Assembly (NCBI GenBank): GCA_037969155.1
Contig: JBBKWW010000006.1
Span: forward strand, 1 to 53,870
DNA length: 53,870 nt
Reading direction: 5' to 3'
DNA from: JAYXXU01 sp037969155
GTDB taxonomy: Bacteria > Pseudomonadota > Gammaproteobacteria > Pseudomonadales > Moraxellaceae
Made by a program: the position numbers and the translations under genes. The notes under the pieces are model-generated. The model was not told the DNA's origin, searched no databases, and worked only from the letters and a program-made list of their open reading frames with translations. Below, in pieces: positions 33,360-43,759 of this stretch (position 1 is the first letter of the stretch; each line of letters opens with the position of its first letter).

Positions 33360-36300
33360 TTACTCACTCAAAACGCCTAATAACTCGTGGATATTTTCCA
33401 GCAACTCTTGCTCTTGGAATGGCTTGCCCATATAGCAGTTCACACCAATCTGGAAAGCACGCTCACGGTGTTTTTCGCCGGTACGCGAGGTAATCATGAT
33501 AATCGGTAGGTCTTTAATCCGAGGATTATGCCGTACCAAGGTTGCCACCTCGAAGCCGTCCATGCGCGGCATTTCGATGTCGAGTAGCATGATATCTGGT
33601 GTGACATCCTCCAACTGGGCAATCGCATCTAACCCGTCTTTGGCAGTCAAGACCGCATAACCTTGTCGCTCAAGTAAACGAGTCGTCACTTTACGTACGG
33701 TGACCGAGTCATCCACCACCATGACAGTAGTTTGTGCTTTACGTTTTGCGGTATTGGTGGTTGTCGCAATGTCTCGACGTAGGTTAGAGGCCGCTTGACG
33801 CGCCAATGCCACCATGTCCAAGATGATCATCACCGAACCATCACCCAAAATGGTTGCTCCGGAGACCGCAGCCACAGAGGCAAGCTGCTGTCCGACCGGT
33901 TTAACCACAATTTCGACCCGTGACCCCACCAATTGATCCACTTGAATCGCCAACAACTGACCGACCTGACGAATCAACAACAGTGGCACGGTGGCTGCCT
34001 GATGATCCAGCGTCGGCACTCGGTTACCTTGAATAAACTCACCCAAATAGCGCAGCCGGTAGGTATTCGACTCAAACACATATTGCGGATCTTTTTGTTG
34101 ATATAGCGATGCCAACTCTGTTGGGCTCACGCGATCAATCCGATCAATCTGGGTCAATGGCACGGCAAACATACGGTCAGCAACACGCACCATCAAGGCA
34201 TCGGTCACCGACACCGTCAGCGGTAGGCGCACGGAGAAAGTAGAGCCTCGACCGGCTGCGGAGTTGACACTGACGCTACCGCCGAGCAGTTTAATTTCAC
34301 TCTGCACCACGTCCATGCCGACGCCACGACCAGAAATCTGTGTGACCGCCTGTGCTGTCGACAGACCTGCATTAAAAATAAACTGCATGATCTCAAAATC
34401 ATCGATGACGGCATCAGCGGAGAGTAAGCCCCGCTCAACCGCCTTGTTGCGCACTGCGGCTACATTAATCCCATGACCATCATCTTGTAAGCTAATCGCA
34501 ATCTCGCCACCTTCACGTGCCACATTCAGCAGAATTTTACCGACGGCTGGTTTTGAGGCCGCCTGACGCAGCTCTGGTGTTTCAATACCATGATCGACTG
34601 CATTACGTAGCATGTGCTCCAGCGGTGCAATCATCCGCTCAAGTACCGTACGGTCAAGTTCACCTTCAGCATTCTGGACAATCAACTCTGCTGGCTTGCC
34701 TAGCTCAGTTGAGGTCTGCCGTACAATTCGCTGTAGTCGTGGCACCAACCGCGAGAAAGGCACCAGCCGCGACCGCATTAAGCCCTCTTGTAGCTCTGAC
34801 TGTAGTCGGGATTGTTGCAGCAACAGGCCTTCGGTATCACGAACTTTTTCAAGCAAGGTGGCCTTAAAATCAAACAAGTCAGATGCCGACTCAGACAACG
34901 ACTTAGACAGCTGGTTTAACGCTGAATATTGATCCATTTCAAGTGGATCAAAATCTTCGTACTTGCCCATCTCACCTTGGTGGCGCGCCAGAATTTGTGA
35001 CTCTAGCTCACCCTCCATTCGACGGAGCTGATCGACCAAGCGCTGAACGGTTGCCCCCATCTCATCAACAGTCATGCCGAGTGTGGTGGTTCCCATCTCG
35101 ATCCGCGCACGGTTAATCGCGCTCTCGCCCGACAGGTTAATCATATTTTCCATCAAACTCGCCGAGACGCGAATCATCTCGTTTGAGGCTTGATCTTGGC
35201 CGTTCTGGTGTGCAAACAGACCTTGCATTGGCGGTGGCTCATGCCCAGCTTCTGCTGCTGAGACCTCAGCTAAGTGAGAGGTCTGATGATCAGCGTGTAA
35301 CGGCACTTCAGTCATCGCCATCACGGGCAATGCTTGCAGCGATGTAGGCTGCTTCATAAACGCGCGGAGCGTATCGACTAGCGGTTGTGGGTACTGCGGC
35401 TTTTCGCCGCGATCCAGTACCGCAATCGCATCAGCAAGCCAATCATGGCACTGTGCTAGCAAACGCCCCAACAGCGGAGGATTTGGTTTTTTATCAAAAA
35501 CCAAGTCCTCATAAACAAACTCCATTTCATGTGCCAAATCACCAAGTGACTCCACACCAGCCATTCGTGCGCCACCTTTCAGGGTATGCAGGCCGCGCTG
35601 TAGCTCTTTTAGTGATTCTTTTTGTTGAGGATCAGCAAGCCATGCAGCCAATTGAGTGCTGGTGTCATCAATAATTTCGGCGGCTTCATCCAAGAAAATC
35701 TCAAGCATCTCAGGATCTGGCGCATTACCTTCATCCCATGCCTGTGCCAACACCTGCATTTGCCGTAATGCCGGCGCAGCAGCAATCGGTGCTGTGGTGA
35801 CCGCAGCAGGAGTCGCAGATAAGTGACTGGTGTCTTGCGACACTGCGGCAACTGACTCAGCAGAACGATCAACCGTTACTTCTGATGTTGGCTTATTCGA
35901 GCCAACGGCCGCTGTAGAAAAAAAATCACTAAGTACCTGTGGTTGACCAGCCAAATACTGCTGCAAGGTTGCCAGCTCTTGAGGGCAGTAAAATGACGTG
36001 CCTTGCTGCATCAGTTGATCCACTTGCTGCGCAATTCGATCCTGCGCATGGCGCATAAAGCGGACTAAATCATCACTGGCTTGCAGGCGACCACTGACCA
36101 ACTGTTCGTAGACTGTTTCAAGCTCGTGGCCAAAATCACCTAGACTTTCCACCCGTGCCATCCGCGCGCCCCCTTTAAGGGTGTGCAAATTGCGCTGTAA
36201 CACCATCAAAGGCGCAACCGCAGCGGGGTTAACCGCCCACTCACTAAACTGCTCATCAATCTCTTGCACCAGCTCTTCGGCTTCTTCCAAAAAGATCTCT

Positions 36301-39300
36301 AGCAACTCAGGATCATTATGACTATCAATCGAGGGTGCAACGCTAAACGGCTGTACCACTGGCGCAACATACACAGGGATCGGTTGAACTATGGCTTCAG
36401 CCACAACCAAGCTGGTATTTTCGGCAATCCAGTTGGCGATCTTTTGCAATACATCTTGCTCAGCAGGGACTTTTTGGCTACCCGCCATTGCATCGAACAT
36501 ACGCGTCAAAGCCGCATGTGCATCACCCAATAACTCAATCAGTTGTGCATCGCTACGTTGTTCTGGCTGCATCGCCAATGACACATAGACTTGATGCAAA
36601 TAAGTGGCCAATTGATGCAAAGTCGGTACGGGCATGTTTGCAGTTGCCGTCACCAGACTCTGAGATTGCGTCGCCATCGCGGCAATATAGTCCGTATACT
36701 GATCAGAAGCGAGTTGGTTCTCTAGCTCCCATTCGGCATCCAAAACATCATCGATCTCTAGCGCCATCAATTGCGCCACCAAACCAACTACACTGTTGTC
36801 TTCTGTCTCATCAACACTCGATAAACCACGCTCAACCTGTAGAATCCGATCAATCAGATCATTATCTTCGCTGCGCAGGTGACCACTACGAGCCTGCTGC
36901 TGCACAGCATCCAAATGATATTGCACATGAACCAATAACTGCTGCAATAGCTTTAAATGCTCAGGTCGCATCGCCTGATGATCGCGCATCAGATGCTTAC
37001 ACTCTGACTCCATCGCCATTGCCATGCGATAGATTGGATCCACACCAGACATACCCGCACTGCCACGCAAGGTATGCACAGCGCGCAACAGTACATCAGT
37101 GACCTCAGCAGGATCAGGATACTGTTGAATAAAAAACCGAATATCATCTAGATAGCCTTCCGCCTCGGAAATAAAAATCTCCAACAACTGCGGATCAATC
37201 TCAAATTCGGATGACTCCTCTTCTGGCAACTCACCCAACTCATGGGTCAGTGCAGCCGCCAAGTCATCAAATGCATCAGAGGCAATATCATCTTGAGCAA
37301 CAAATAGCCCACTAGCATCTACCTCAGCAGCATCTACCTCAGCAGTGTCTACCTCAATAGTATCTATCTCAGTGGTATCTATCTCAGCAGTATCTATCTC
37401 AGCAGTGTCTATCTCAGCAGTAGGAGCAATCTTTTCGACCGACAGTACCAATTCATCAGTCTGAGCAGACTCCTCTGGCTGCACAGCAGATAGGGCTTGT
37501 TTGACACTGGCCAAGCTCACCATTCGACCTGCAGTACGCTCATTGGCACAATACATCAACGGCGCAGTATCAATACTAGGTAATCGAGCGTGTTTAAAAT
37601 CATCAACCAAAGGCGTAACGCACGCCAGCACCGCGTGAATCAGATCCACCATGTCTGAATCGGGCTGGATACTCTGATCCAGCACACGATTCAACATGCT
37701 TTCAATCGACCATGCCATTTCACCCATGACCCGCGCACCGACCATCCGACCAGAGCCTTTTAGGGTGTGAAAGCCTCGGCGGAACTCTTTAAGTGCTGCA
37801 ATATTGCTAAAATCGGCTGACCATTGCGGGAAAAACTCGGCAACGGCCTCAAGAACCTCTTCGACTTCCTCGATAAAAATCTCACGAATTTCTTCATCTT
37901 GATCAAAGCTATCCATCGGGACTGGCGGCAAATCTAGCCCAAGTGGCGGCGAAGCCAGCACCACAGGCTTAGTCTCAACCAAAACCACCTCAGTGGTGAC
38001 TGCTGTCGGCTCAACATCCGTTGCCATAAGCAGCGGGTCAGTATCTAGTGCAGACTCTGACTCAGGGAGAGCGACCCGCTCAGACGTGGCCAACTCTGGA
38101 ATCTCACCCTTGGTCAACACTTGGGCGACACTGATCAGTTGGCGCGGATCACGACTCGCTGGACGACCTTCTGCATAGTCTTGTACCAACACAGGGACAA
38201 ACTCTAGCACCTGTTCAATCAAGCCAACCATATGCTGACTTGGCTGTACACTCTGCTCCAGCACACGATTGAGCAGGCTTTCAACCGACCATGCCAGCTC
38301 CCCGACCACTCGTGCACCGACCATCCGGCCTGAGCCTTTTAGGGTATGAAATGCCCGACGGAACTCTTTCAGAGCTGCAATATCCGAAAAATCAGCAACC
38401 CATTGTGGAAAGAACTGATGAATATTCTCCAGAACCTCACCAGCCTCCTCAATGAAAATCTCTCTGATCTCGTCATCTTGATCAAAGTCATCTTCTGGCA
38501 ACTCAATCAATGCAGCAGCAGCGGATAGCGTCGGAACCAGCGCTTTATCGTCAGTCTTGGCCGCTTTTTCAGTCTCTAAAACTGCCAATGGTGTTTCATC
38601 GTGATATAGCTTATCGCCACCCACCACCTTAGGTGCAGCAGAAGTTAATGGCTGTTCAAATATCGACAGCGCAAGCTCGGCTTGATCCAGAATGGTATTA
38701 TCTTGATAATGTCCAGCCAATTGATCTGAATAATACTCAATCGCTGAAATCGACTCGGCCAGCAATCCAACTTGACGCCAGTTCGGCTCAAAACCCTGTT
38801 GCAGTACCGTTTTACTCACCACCTCGATCAAATGATCGAGTAAGTCAGCCGGACGTCCCAAGCCCAAAATCACAAACACACCACGCACATGCGATAGATG
38901 CTCTGGCAACTCAACCAGCTTACTGGCATCCCAGCGACTGACGTGATAAGCCGACAGGGCATCTTTGACTGATTCTAAGGCTGCTCTGGATTCGCGCACC
39001 GCCGCATGACGCGCATCATTTAATACATCTGGCTCGACCTCAGCACTGCCAGAAGTGACCAAAATCGTCTCAGCCAGCGTCAGCTCAAGCTGCGCCAAAT
39101 TTTGCTGAATGCGCTGTAAAGGTTGGCCACTGGCCGACTGTTTCAAAGCATGTACAATTGCGGAAACTTGGTCAGACAACGTCGTCCAACCAGTGATATT
39201 CAGCAGCCGCTCAGCTTCTTGTAAGCTCACTTGAGCCGTCGTAGGGCTTTTCAATAAAGCCGTACTCGCCGACTGAATAGCACTCTTCACCGTATCCAGT

Positions 39301-40157
39301 AAACGCGGAGTCATACCCGCTTCAAAATGTGCCTCTAGACCAAATACCTGTCTCAGTCGCTTTGCTTCTAGGGTATTGACCTCGCGTCTTTGGCCAAGCT
39401 GTAACAGGCTATCCGCCAGAACCGTATCGTCATCTAAACCATGCGTCAGTAATCGTTCCAAACGCATCAACAGATATTGTGTATCGAGATCGGCATGTTC
39501 GCCCGCATCATACGCAATCGCCACTTCGTGATATAGCGTATGCACCACATGCCACAGTGCAGCTTGCTGTAGGGTCGCCGCACCTTGACACATGTAATCA
39601 GCGACTCGCACGATAGCTTGCCAATCCGCCGCAAGGGCATGACCATCCAATATTTTTTTCAAATGAAAGCGCATCACCTGCGCCAACAAGAGGCGATTCT
39701 TTCGATCAATCGGGTCAGCGCGCCATTGAGACTCAAGAATCAATGACAAATCTGGCCTCAACCACTCACGTTGCTTGAGTGGATCCCGCGTTAATAACGG
39801 GCGAAAATGATTGACCATTCGATAAATCGCAATCGAATGCCCACGCTTGGTGCGCTGCATCTGGGTCAGCTCATCCATCAGCAAGTCAATCCCTAGCATC
39901 AGCTCGGGTAACACCTGTAGCCCAACCTGCCCATCAGCAATCGCATGGCTCAGCTGTTCTAGCGTCTCCGCCAACACCAATGGCTCTGCCAACTGGGTCA
40001 TGTGCAGCGTGCCACTGACTTGGTGTAGTAAAGGATTTAACGGTGTCAGATCCTGTGCTGTCTTTGCCTGTGCGACGATTTTTCGTGCGTTGGCCAGCGT
40101 CTCGTCCAAAGCTTCTTTGACCCAATCGAGTGCGAGATAGGACTGTTGTTGATTCAT
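33360..40157 (-). CDS. chpA: ChpA, multi-Hpt hybrid chemotaxis histidine kinase
   Basis: This 2265-residue kinase controls type IV pilus behaviour. The N terminus (MNQQQSYLALDWVKEALDET) matches ChpA of Pseudomonas, so I chose the ATG at 40157 although the frame opens at 40205. Five canonical Hpt motifs HTLKG/HTLRG have histidines at about 604, 797, 1028, 1325 and 1524, and more degenerate Hpt-like regions precede them. A CheA-type dimerisation and ATPase core (NAVDHGIETPE, GRGVGMDVV), a CheW-like domain and a C-terminal receiver (IMLLDIEMPRMDGF) follow. It is slightly shorter than the P. aeruginosa protein. An acidic 15-bp repeat tract lies between the second and third canonical Hpt domains. 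Confidence 0.96.
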   Translation of the reverse strand: MNQQQSYLALDWVKEALDETLANARKIVAQAKTAQDLTPLNPLLHQVSGTLHMTQLAEPLVLAETLEQLSHAIADGQVGLQVLPELMLGIDLLMDELTQMQRTKRGHSIAIYRMVNHFRPLLTRDPLKQREWLRPDLSLILESQWRADPIDRKNRLLLAQVMRFHLKKILDGHALAADWQAIVRVADYMCQGAATLQQAALWHVVHTLYHEVAIAYDAGEHADLDTQYLLMRLERLLTHGLDDDTVLADSLLQLGQRREVNTLEAKRLRQVFGLEAHFEAGMTPRLLDTVKSAIQSASTALLKSPTTAQVSLQEAERLLNITGWTTLSDQVSAIVHALKQSASGQPLQRIQQNLAQLELTLAETILVTSGSAEVEPDVLNDARHAAVRESRAALESVKDALSAYHVSRWDASKLVELPEHLSHVRGVFVILGLGRPADLLDHLIEVVSKTVLQQGFEPNWRQVGLLAESISAIEYYSDQLAGHYQDNTILDQAELALSIFEQPLTSAAPKVVGGDKLYHDETPLAVLETEKAAKTDDKALVPTLSAAAALIELPEDDFDQDDEIREIFIEEAGEVLENIHQFFPQWVADFSDIAALKEFRRAFHTLKGSGRMVGARVVGELAWSVESLLNRVLEQSVQPSQHMVGLIEQVLEFVPVLVQDYAEGRPASRDPRQLISVAQVLTKGEIPELATSERVALPESESALDTDPLLMATDVEPTAVTTEVVLVETKPVVLASPPLGLDLPPVPMDSFDQDEEIREIFIEEVEEVLEAVAEFFPQWSADFSNIAALKEFRRGFHTLKGSGRMVGARVMGEMAWSIESMLNRVLDQSIQPDSDMVDLIHAVLACVTPLVDDFKHARLPSIDTAPLMYCANERTAGRMVSLASVKQALSAVQPEESAQTDELVLSVEKIAPTAEIDTAEIDTAEIDTTEIDTIEVDTAEVDAAEVDASGLFVAQDDIASDAFDDLAAALTHELGELPEEESSEFEIDPQLLEIFISEAEGYLDDIRFFIQQYPDPAEVTDVLLRAVHTLRGSAGMSGVDPIYRMAMAMESECKHLMRDHQAMRPEHLKLLQQLLVHVQYHLDAVQQQARSGHLRSEDNDLIDRILQVERGLSSVDETEDNSVVGLVAQLMALEIDDVLDAEWELENQLASDQYTDYIAAMATQSQSLVTATANMPVPTLHQLATYLHQVYVSLAMQPEQRSDAQLIELLGDAHAALTRMFDAMAGSQKVPAEQDVLQKIANWIAENTSLVVAEAIVQPIPVYVAPVVQPFSVAPSIDSHNDPELLEIFLEEAEELVQEIDEQFSEWAVNPAAVAPLMVLQRNLHTLKGGARMARVESLGDFGHELETVYEQLVSGRLQASDDLVRFMRHAQDRIAQQVDQLMQQGTSFYCPQELATLQQYLAGQPQVLSDFFSTAAVGSNKPTSEVTVDRSAESVAAVSQDTSHLSATPAAVTTAPIAAAPALRQMQVLAQAWDEGNAPDPEMLEIFLDEAAEIIDDTSTQLAAWLADPQQKESLKELQRGLHTLKGGARMAGVESLGDLAHEMEFVYEDLVFDKKPNPPLLGRLLAQCHDWLADAIAVLDRGEKPQYPQPLVDTLRAFMKQPTSLQALPVMAMTEVPLHADHQTSHLAEVSAAEAGHEPPPMQGLFAHQNGQDQASNEMIRVSASLMENMINLSGESAINRARIEMGTTTLGMTVDEMGATVQRLVDQLRRMEGELESQILARHQGEMGKYEDFDPLEMDQYSALNQLSKSLSESASDLFDFKATLLEKVRDTEGLLLQQSRLQSELQEGLMRSRLVPFSRLVPRLQRIVRQTSTELGKPAELIVQNAEGELDRTVLERMIAPLEHMLRNAVDHGIETPELRQAASKPAVGKILLNVAREGGEIAISLQDDGHGINVAAVRNKAVERGLLSADAVIDDFEIMQFIFNAGLSTAQAVTQISGRGVGMDVVQSEIKLLGGSVSVNSAAGRGSTFSVRLPLTVSVTDALMVRVADRMFAVPLTQIDRIDRVSPTELASLYQQKDPQYVFESNTYRLRYLGEFIQGNRVPTLDHQAATVPLLLIRQVGQLLAIQVDQLVGSRVEIVVKPVGQQLASVAAVSGATILGDGSVMIILDMVALARQAASNLRRDIATTTNTAKRKAQTTVMVVDDSVTVRKVTTRLLERQGYAVLTAKDGLDAIAQLEDVTPDIMLLDIEMPRMDGFEVATLVRHNPRIKDLPIIMITSRTGEKHRERAFQIGVNCYMGKPFQEQELLENIHELLGVLSE
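37315..37419. repeat. 15-bp tandem repeat (7 units) inside chpA
   Basis: Seven imperfect copies of a 15-bp unit such as GTATCTATCTCAGCA encode, on the minus strand, a pentapeptide repeat of the type AEIDT/AEVDA. It is in frame and forms an acidic linker between Hpt domains. Length polymorphism is expected from slippage. Confidence 0.9.
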
Positions 40158-40185
40158 TGTTCTGTACTCACAAAATTTGCCACGT

Positions 40186-40989
40186 TCACAGCTTGACTCT
40201 TTCAAATGCTAGAGTGCCCGAATGATCAACTCGTCTCATTTGTGGATGTCGCCAATCCAACATCTCGCCTGGTCCTAACACCAGTACCCCACCTAACTCT
40301 AAACGCTGAACCAGCGCATCTAAAATGTCACGCCGGTCAAATTTTTTAAAATAAATTAAAACATTCTGACAAAAAATCACGTCTAAACGCCGAAATGGCG
40401 CAGTCGCAACATCCATCAGATTAAAACGGTAAAAACTAACTTGCGACATCAGGGTCAGATTAATCTGTGACTCATGCTCAGATAGACGCACACTGAAACG
40501 CTCGCGCAAGCCATCTGGAATTTGGTCAAAACGGCGCGACGCATACACGCCTCGACGGGCGATATTGAGCGCTTGCTCACTGATATCGGTTGCCATGATT
40601 TTAAAGCTTTTCAACGCATGGCGACGTGATGTCATCGCAAGTGACCATGCCTCTTCACCCGTCGAGCAACCCACGCTCCACAGTGACACATCACGATTCA
40701 AATGCGACAGATGCCGCGCAACCAGTTCGTATGACGCGGGATGACGAAAAAACGCCGTTTCATGCACCACCAACGCCTCTGCCAAACGCTGCCATTCGAC
40801 AACATCCTGACGCACACGCTGGTAATAATTAGACATGTCTAAATGACATGCGGACATACGATCAAGCACTCGACGCTCAAACAACTGATGCTGCAATACG
40901 GGCAGCACCATTCCGAGTCTTGATTGTATCAGCGAACGCCAGAGTGCTGACTGCTCAGCACTCATGCCAACCTTGGCCACTTCCGCCAT
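40186..40989 (-). CDS. pilK: PilK, CheR-type protein-glutamate methyltransferase
   Basis: This 267-residue SAM-dependent methyltransferase methylates receptor glutamates, here presumably PilJ. It has the CheR N-terminal helical domain (about 10-75) and the catalytic domain with the SAM motif SLWSVGCSTGEEAWSLAM, then IMATDISEQALNIARRGVYA and DVIFCQNVLIYF. GGAG lies before the ATG. It is between pilJ and chpA, in the same order as in P. aeruginosa, with 28-bp gaps on both sides. Confidence 0.93.
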   Translation of the reverse strand: MAEVAKVGMSAEQSALWRSLIQSRLGMVLPVLQHQLFERRVLDRMSACHLDMSNYYQRVRQDVVEWQRLAEALVVHETAFFRHPASYELVARHLSHLNRDVSLWSVGCSTGEEAWSLAMTSRRHALKSFKIMATDISEQALNIARRGVYASRRFDQIPDGLRERFSVRLSEHESQINLTLMSQVSFYRFNLMDVATAPFRRLDVIFCQNVLIYFKKFDRRDILDALVQRLELGGVLVLGPGEMLDWRHPQMRRVDHSGTLAFERVKL

Positions 40990-41017
40990 TACGACGCTCC
41001 ATCATCTTCCGAGGGGT

Positions 41018-43150
41018 TTAGCTCATCAGTTCTTCATCAGGCAATGTAAAGCCCGATACTGAATCACGCAGTTCAACCGCCATATCCGCCAAGTTCCCAA
41101 CCGACCGTGCCGTCGCAATTGTACCGGCGGTGGTCTGCGTGGTGATCTCTTGAATGATATTCATGGTGTTCGAGATATGCCCCGCCGAAGCAGCCTGCTG
41201 ACGAGCCGCATTGGAAATATTCTGAATCAAGTCCGCCAAACTGCGCGAAACCGATTGAATCTCACCCAGTGCAACCCCCGCATCTTTCGCTAAACGTGCA
41301 CCCCGCACAACTTCAGAGGTGGTTTGTTCCATCGAAATGACCGCTTCGTTGGTATCGGCCTGAATGGTTTTCACCAAGCCTTCGATCTGCTTGGTCGCTG
41401 CTGCTGAACGTTCCGCAAGGCGCTGAACTTCATCGGCAACTACCGCAAAACCGCGACCGGCTTCACCCGCCATCGAGGCCTGAATCGCGGCGTTCAACGC
41501 CAAGATGTTGGTTTGGTCGGCAATGTCATTAATCAGCGAGACAATGTCACCAATCTCCTGTGACGACTCGCCGAGACGTTTGATCCGTTTTGCAGTTTCT
41601 TGAATCTGCTCACGAATCGTATCCATCCCTTCAATCGAACGCTGTACCACTTCTGCGCCATTATACGCAATCGCAACCGAACGATCCGCAACCGTTGCCG
41701 ACTCCATCGCGTTCGCAGATACCTGATCAATCGACACGGCCATTTCGTTAACCGCAGCCGATGCACCCGCAATCTCTTGTGCTTGATGCTCAGATGCTTC
41801 GGCCAGTTGCATCGCTGTAGTCTGTGTGTCTTGTGACGATGTCGCAACGCGCAATGCCGTGTTGTTAATCGCAGAAACCAACAAACGCAACTGGTCAATC
41901 GCGAAGTTTACAGAATCGGCAATCGCACCCGTAAAGTCCTCGGAAACCGTGGCGTTTACGGTCAAGTCACCATCCGCCAAATCGCCAAGTTCGTCGAGTA
42001 GTCGTAAAATCGCGGTTTGGTTACGCTCACTTTCATCTTGAATTTTGCGGGCACGCTCCGCCTCTACTTCAGCTTCACGACGTTGGCGCTGGGTTTCTTG
42101 AATCGTACGTTGTTGATCGATTTGCGAACGCATCGAAAACAACCGCAAAAAACAAACCCCTAATGTTACCAGACCTGCCAGCATCAGCAGACCAGGGATG
42201 ATGTTGCGTAGACTGCTCGATACTTCCTCTGATAACAGGGTCAACTGATCCAGTAGCACCACAGATTCAGCCAATAACTTGGCAGAAGACTCTCGCACCA
42301 AGGAAATCTGCGGCGAACGAACCAGAATCCGACTGGCTGTGACCTGAATGACTTCATCGTAGGCAGTTTTTACAGCAGATAAGGAGGCACGTGACTCCGG
42401 ATCAGAGACACGAGCAACCCCTAAACGTGGATCGCCATTGAGTTGCGCGCTTAAAATCTTGCCAAAACTTTCGGCATCGGTTTGGAAGTCAGTAGCCGAA
42501 GAGACCGAACTGTCATCACCGATCAGCACTGCGTTAATTGAGCGCATGATCCGCTCAGATAACACGACTTGGTTTTTGGCCATCACGACCTGACTTGATG
42601 GTGTGTTTGCGCGTACCATCGCGTCAACCACCGCGTTATACTCTGACTGCACCTCTGGCATCACATCAGAAATCGAACGACCGAAATCGTATAGCTCGCT
42701 CACGGCTTGGCGGTTGGATAAAATATTATCGACTTTTTCGTTAATACTTAACCAAGACAACTCAACCGTACCCAGCTGCTCACTGGAACGATGTAAAGCC
42801 ATCACGTTTTTTAAGCGGCGGTTAAATTGCTCTTGTGACAGTTTTAGATTACCAAACGCTGCATCCGAACCACCGACAGCCGCCTCGCTGGCATTTTTTG
42901 CGACCTGCTGTGAAAGAACACGCAACTCTCCAACATCTTTAATTAAGACGTTACTGCGCGGCACACTATAGAACAGAAAGAAAAATGCACCAAGCGTGAC
43001 CAGGGTTGCAATCAATGCCACCCACAACAAGGGTTTTGCGCGCTGCGGATCACCAAAGATACCTGCGGTACGATGCCAAAATCCTGCCAACGGATTACTA
43101 ACGCGGGACAGGCCTTTGTCAGTGTTGGTTTTTTTTACTACGGAACTCAT
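41018..43150 (-). CDS. pilJ: PilJ, methyl-accepting chemotaxis receptor for type IV pili
   Basis: This 710-residue inner-membrane receptor has a cytoplasmic N terminus, a first membrane helix (about 40-65, LLWVALIATLVTLGAFFFLF), a periplasmic helical sensor (about 66-320), a second helix (about 322-342, IPGLLMLAGLVTLGVCFLRL), a HAMP-like region, and a long signalling coiled coil. The conserved hairpin tip is NDIADQTNILALNAAIQASM, then AGEAGRGFAVVADEVQRLAE. It would signal through PilI and ChpA. GGAG lies upstream of the ATG. The normal MCP architecture is complete. Confidence 0.95.
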   Translation of the reverse strand: MSSVVKKTNTDKGLSRVSNPLAGFWHRTAGIFGDPQRAKPLLWVALIATLVTLGAFFFLFYSVPRSNVLIKDVGELRVLSQQVAKNASEAAVGGSDAAFGNLKLSQEQFNRRLKNVMALHRSSEQLGTVELSWLSINEKVDNILSNRQAVSELYDFGRSISDVMPEVQSEYNAVVDAMVRANTPSSQVVMAKNQVVLSERIMRSINAVLIGDDSSVSSATDFQTDAESFGKILSAQLNGDPRLGVARVSDPESRASLSAVKTAYDEVIQVTASRILVRSPQISLVRESSAKLLAESVVLLDQLTLLSEEVSSSLRNIIPGLLMLAGLVTLGVCFLRLFSMRSQIDQQRTIQETQRQRREAEVEAERARKIQDESERNQTAILRLLDELGDLADGDLTVNATVSEDFTGAIADSVNFAIDQLRLLVSAINNTALRVATSSQDTQTTAMQLAEASEHQAQEIAGASAAVNEMAVSIDQVSANAMESATVADRSVAIAYNGAEVVQRSIEGMDTIREQIQETAKRIKRLGESSQEIGDIVSLINDIADQTNILALNAAIQASMAGEAGRGFAVVADEVQRLAERSAAATKQIEGLVKTIQADTNEAVISMEQTTSEVVRGARLAKDAGVALGEIQSVSRSLADLIQNISNAARQQAASAGHISNTMNIIQEITTQTTAGTIATARSVGNLADMAVELRDSVSGFTLPDEELMS

Positions 43151-43224
43151 TGCCCGTGCTCCCTATCATTTTCGTCAGGTTTATCCATAATGACTACCGT
43201 CTACTCGCCGCAAACATACCCCCC

Positions 43225-43755
43225 CTACTGGGCGGCAGCACTTAAAAATCGAGTATCGGATACTAGACGACTCGGCAAGAAAATATGCCAGTCCTGCTGA
43301 TCTCGCTGGAAACAGCCTTGGGTATAAGCCAAAATTCGTGCCGGTAACTGATCCGCTTGATGCCGATAGCTTCCTTTTGCAAAATGCTGAATGCCGAACA
43401 CTTCGTCAACAATTAAGCCACTAAACAACCCTGCCTGATCAATCACCATGACCTTGCGCCGTATATCAGGGCGTAATTGCTCTTGCTGCATGAATACCGA
43501 TAAATCAGTCAATGGCAGCAACCGGCCACGAACATTAGCAAGTCCACGCAGCCATGACTGGGTACCTGGCACACTGGTATATTCAGGCACAGTCAACACT
43601 TCAGAAATCTCGCCGAGTGGTGCGATGAATTGGTGACCTGCCAAGCTAAACGCCACGCCTGACCAACGATCAATCAGGCCGTCTCGGCCACCTTGAAGCC
43701 GCTGACGACCACGCTCTGCTAATCGCAATAGCTCAATAAAACCACGGGCAGCCAT
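43225..43755 (-). CDS. pilI: PilI, CheW-like adaptor
   Basis: This 176-residue protein is a CheW-type coupling protein with SGVAFSLAGHQFIAPLGEIS, LRGLANVRGRLLPLTDLS and VMVIDQAGLFSGLIVDEVFG. It connects PilJ to the ChpA kinase. It begins 4 bp after the pilH stop, so the two are co-translated. 74 bp separate it from pilJ. Confidence 0.93.
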   Translation of the reverse strand: MAARGFIELLRLAERGRQRLQGGRDGLIDRWSGVAFSLAGHQFIAPLGEISEVLTVPEYTSVPGTQSWLRGLANVRGRLLPLTDLSVFMQQEQLRPDIRRKVMVIDQAGLFSGLIVDEVFGIQHFAKGSYRHQADQLPARILAYTQGCFQRDQQDWHIFLPSRLVSDTRFLSAAAQ

Positions 43756-43759
43756 GGGC

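Noticed and set aside
36488..37102. 204-residue + strand frame opposite chpA
   Set aside because: It lies wholly inside a conserved Hpt-containing region of chpA and has no domain.
37315..37419. CRISPR-like array
   Set aside because: The units are contiguous 15-bp coding repeats without spacers, in frame within chpA.
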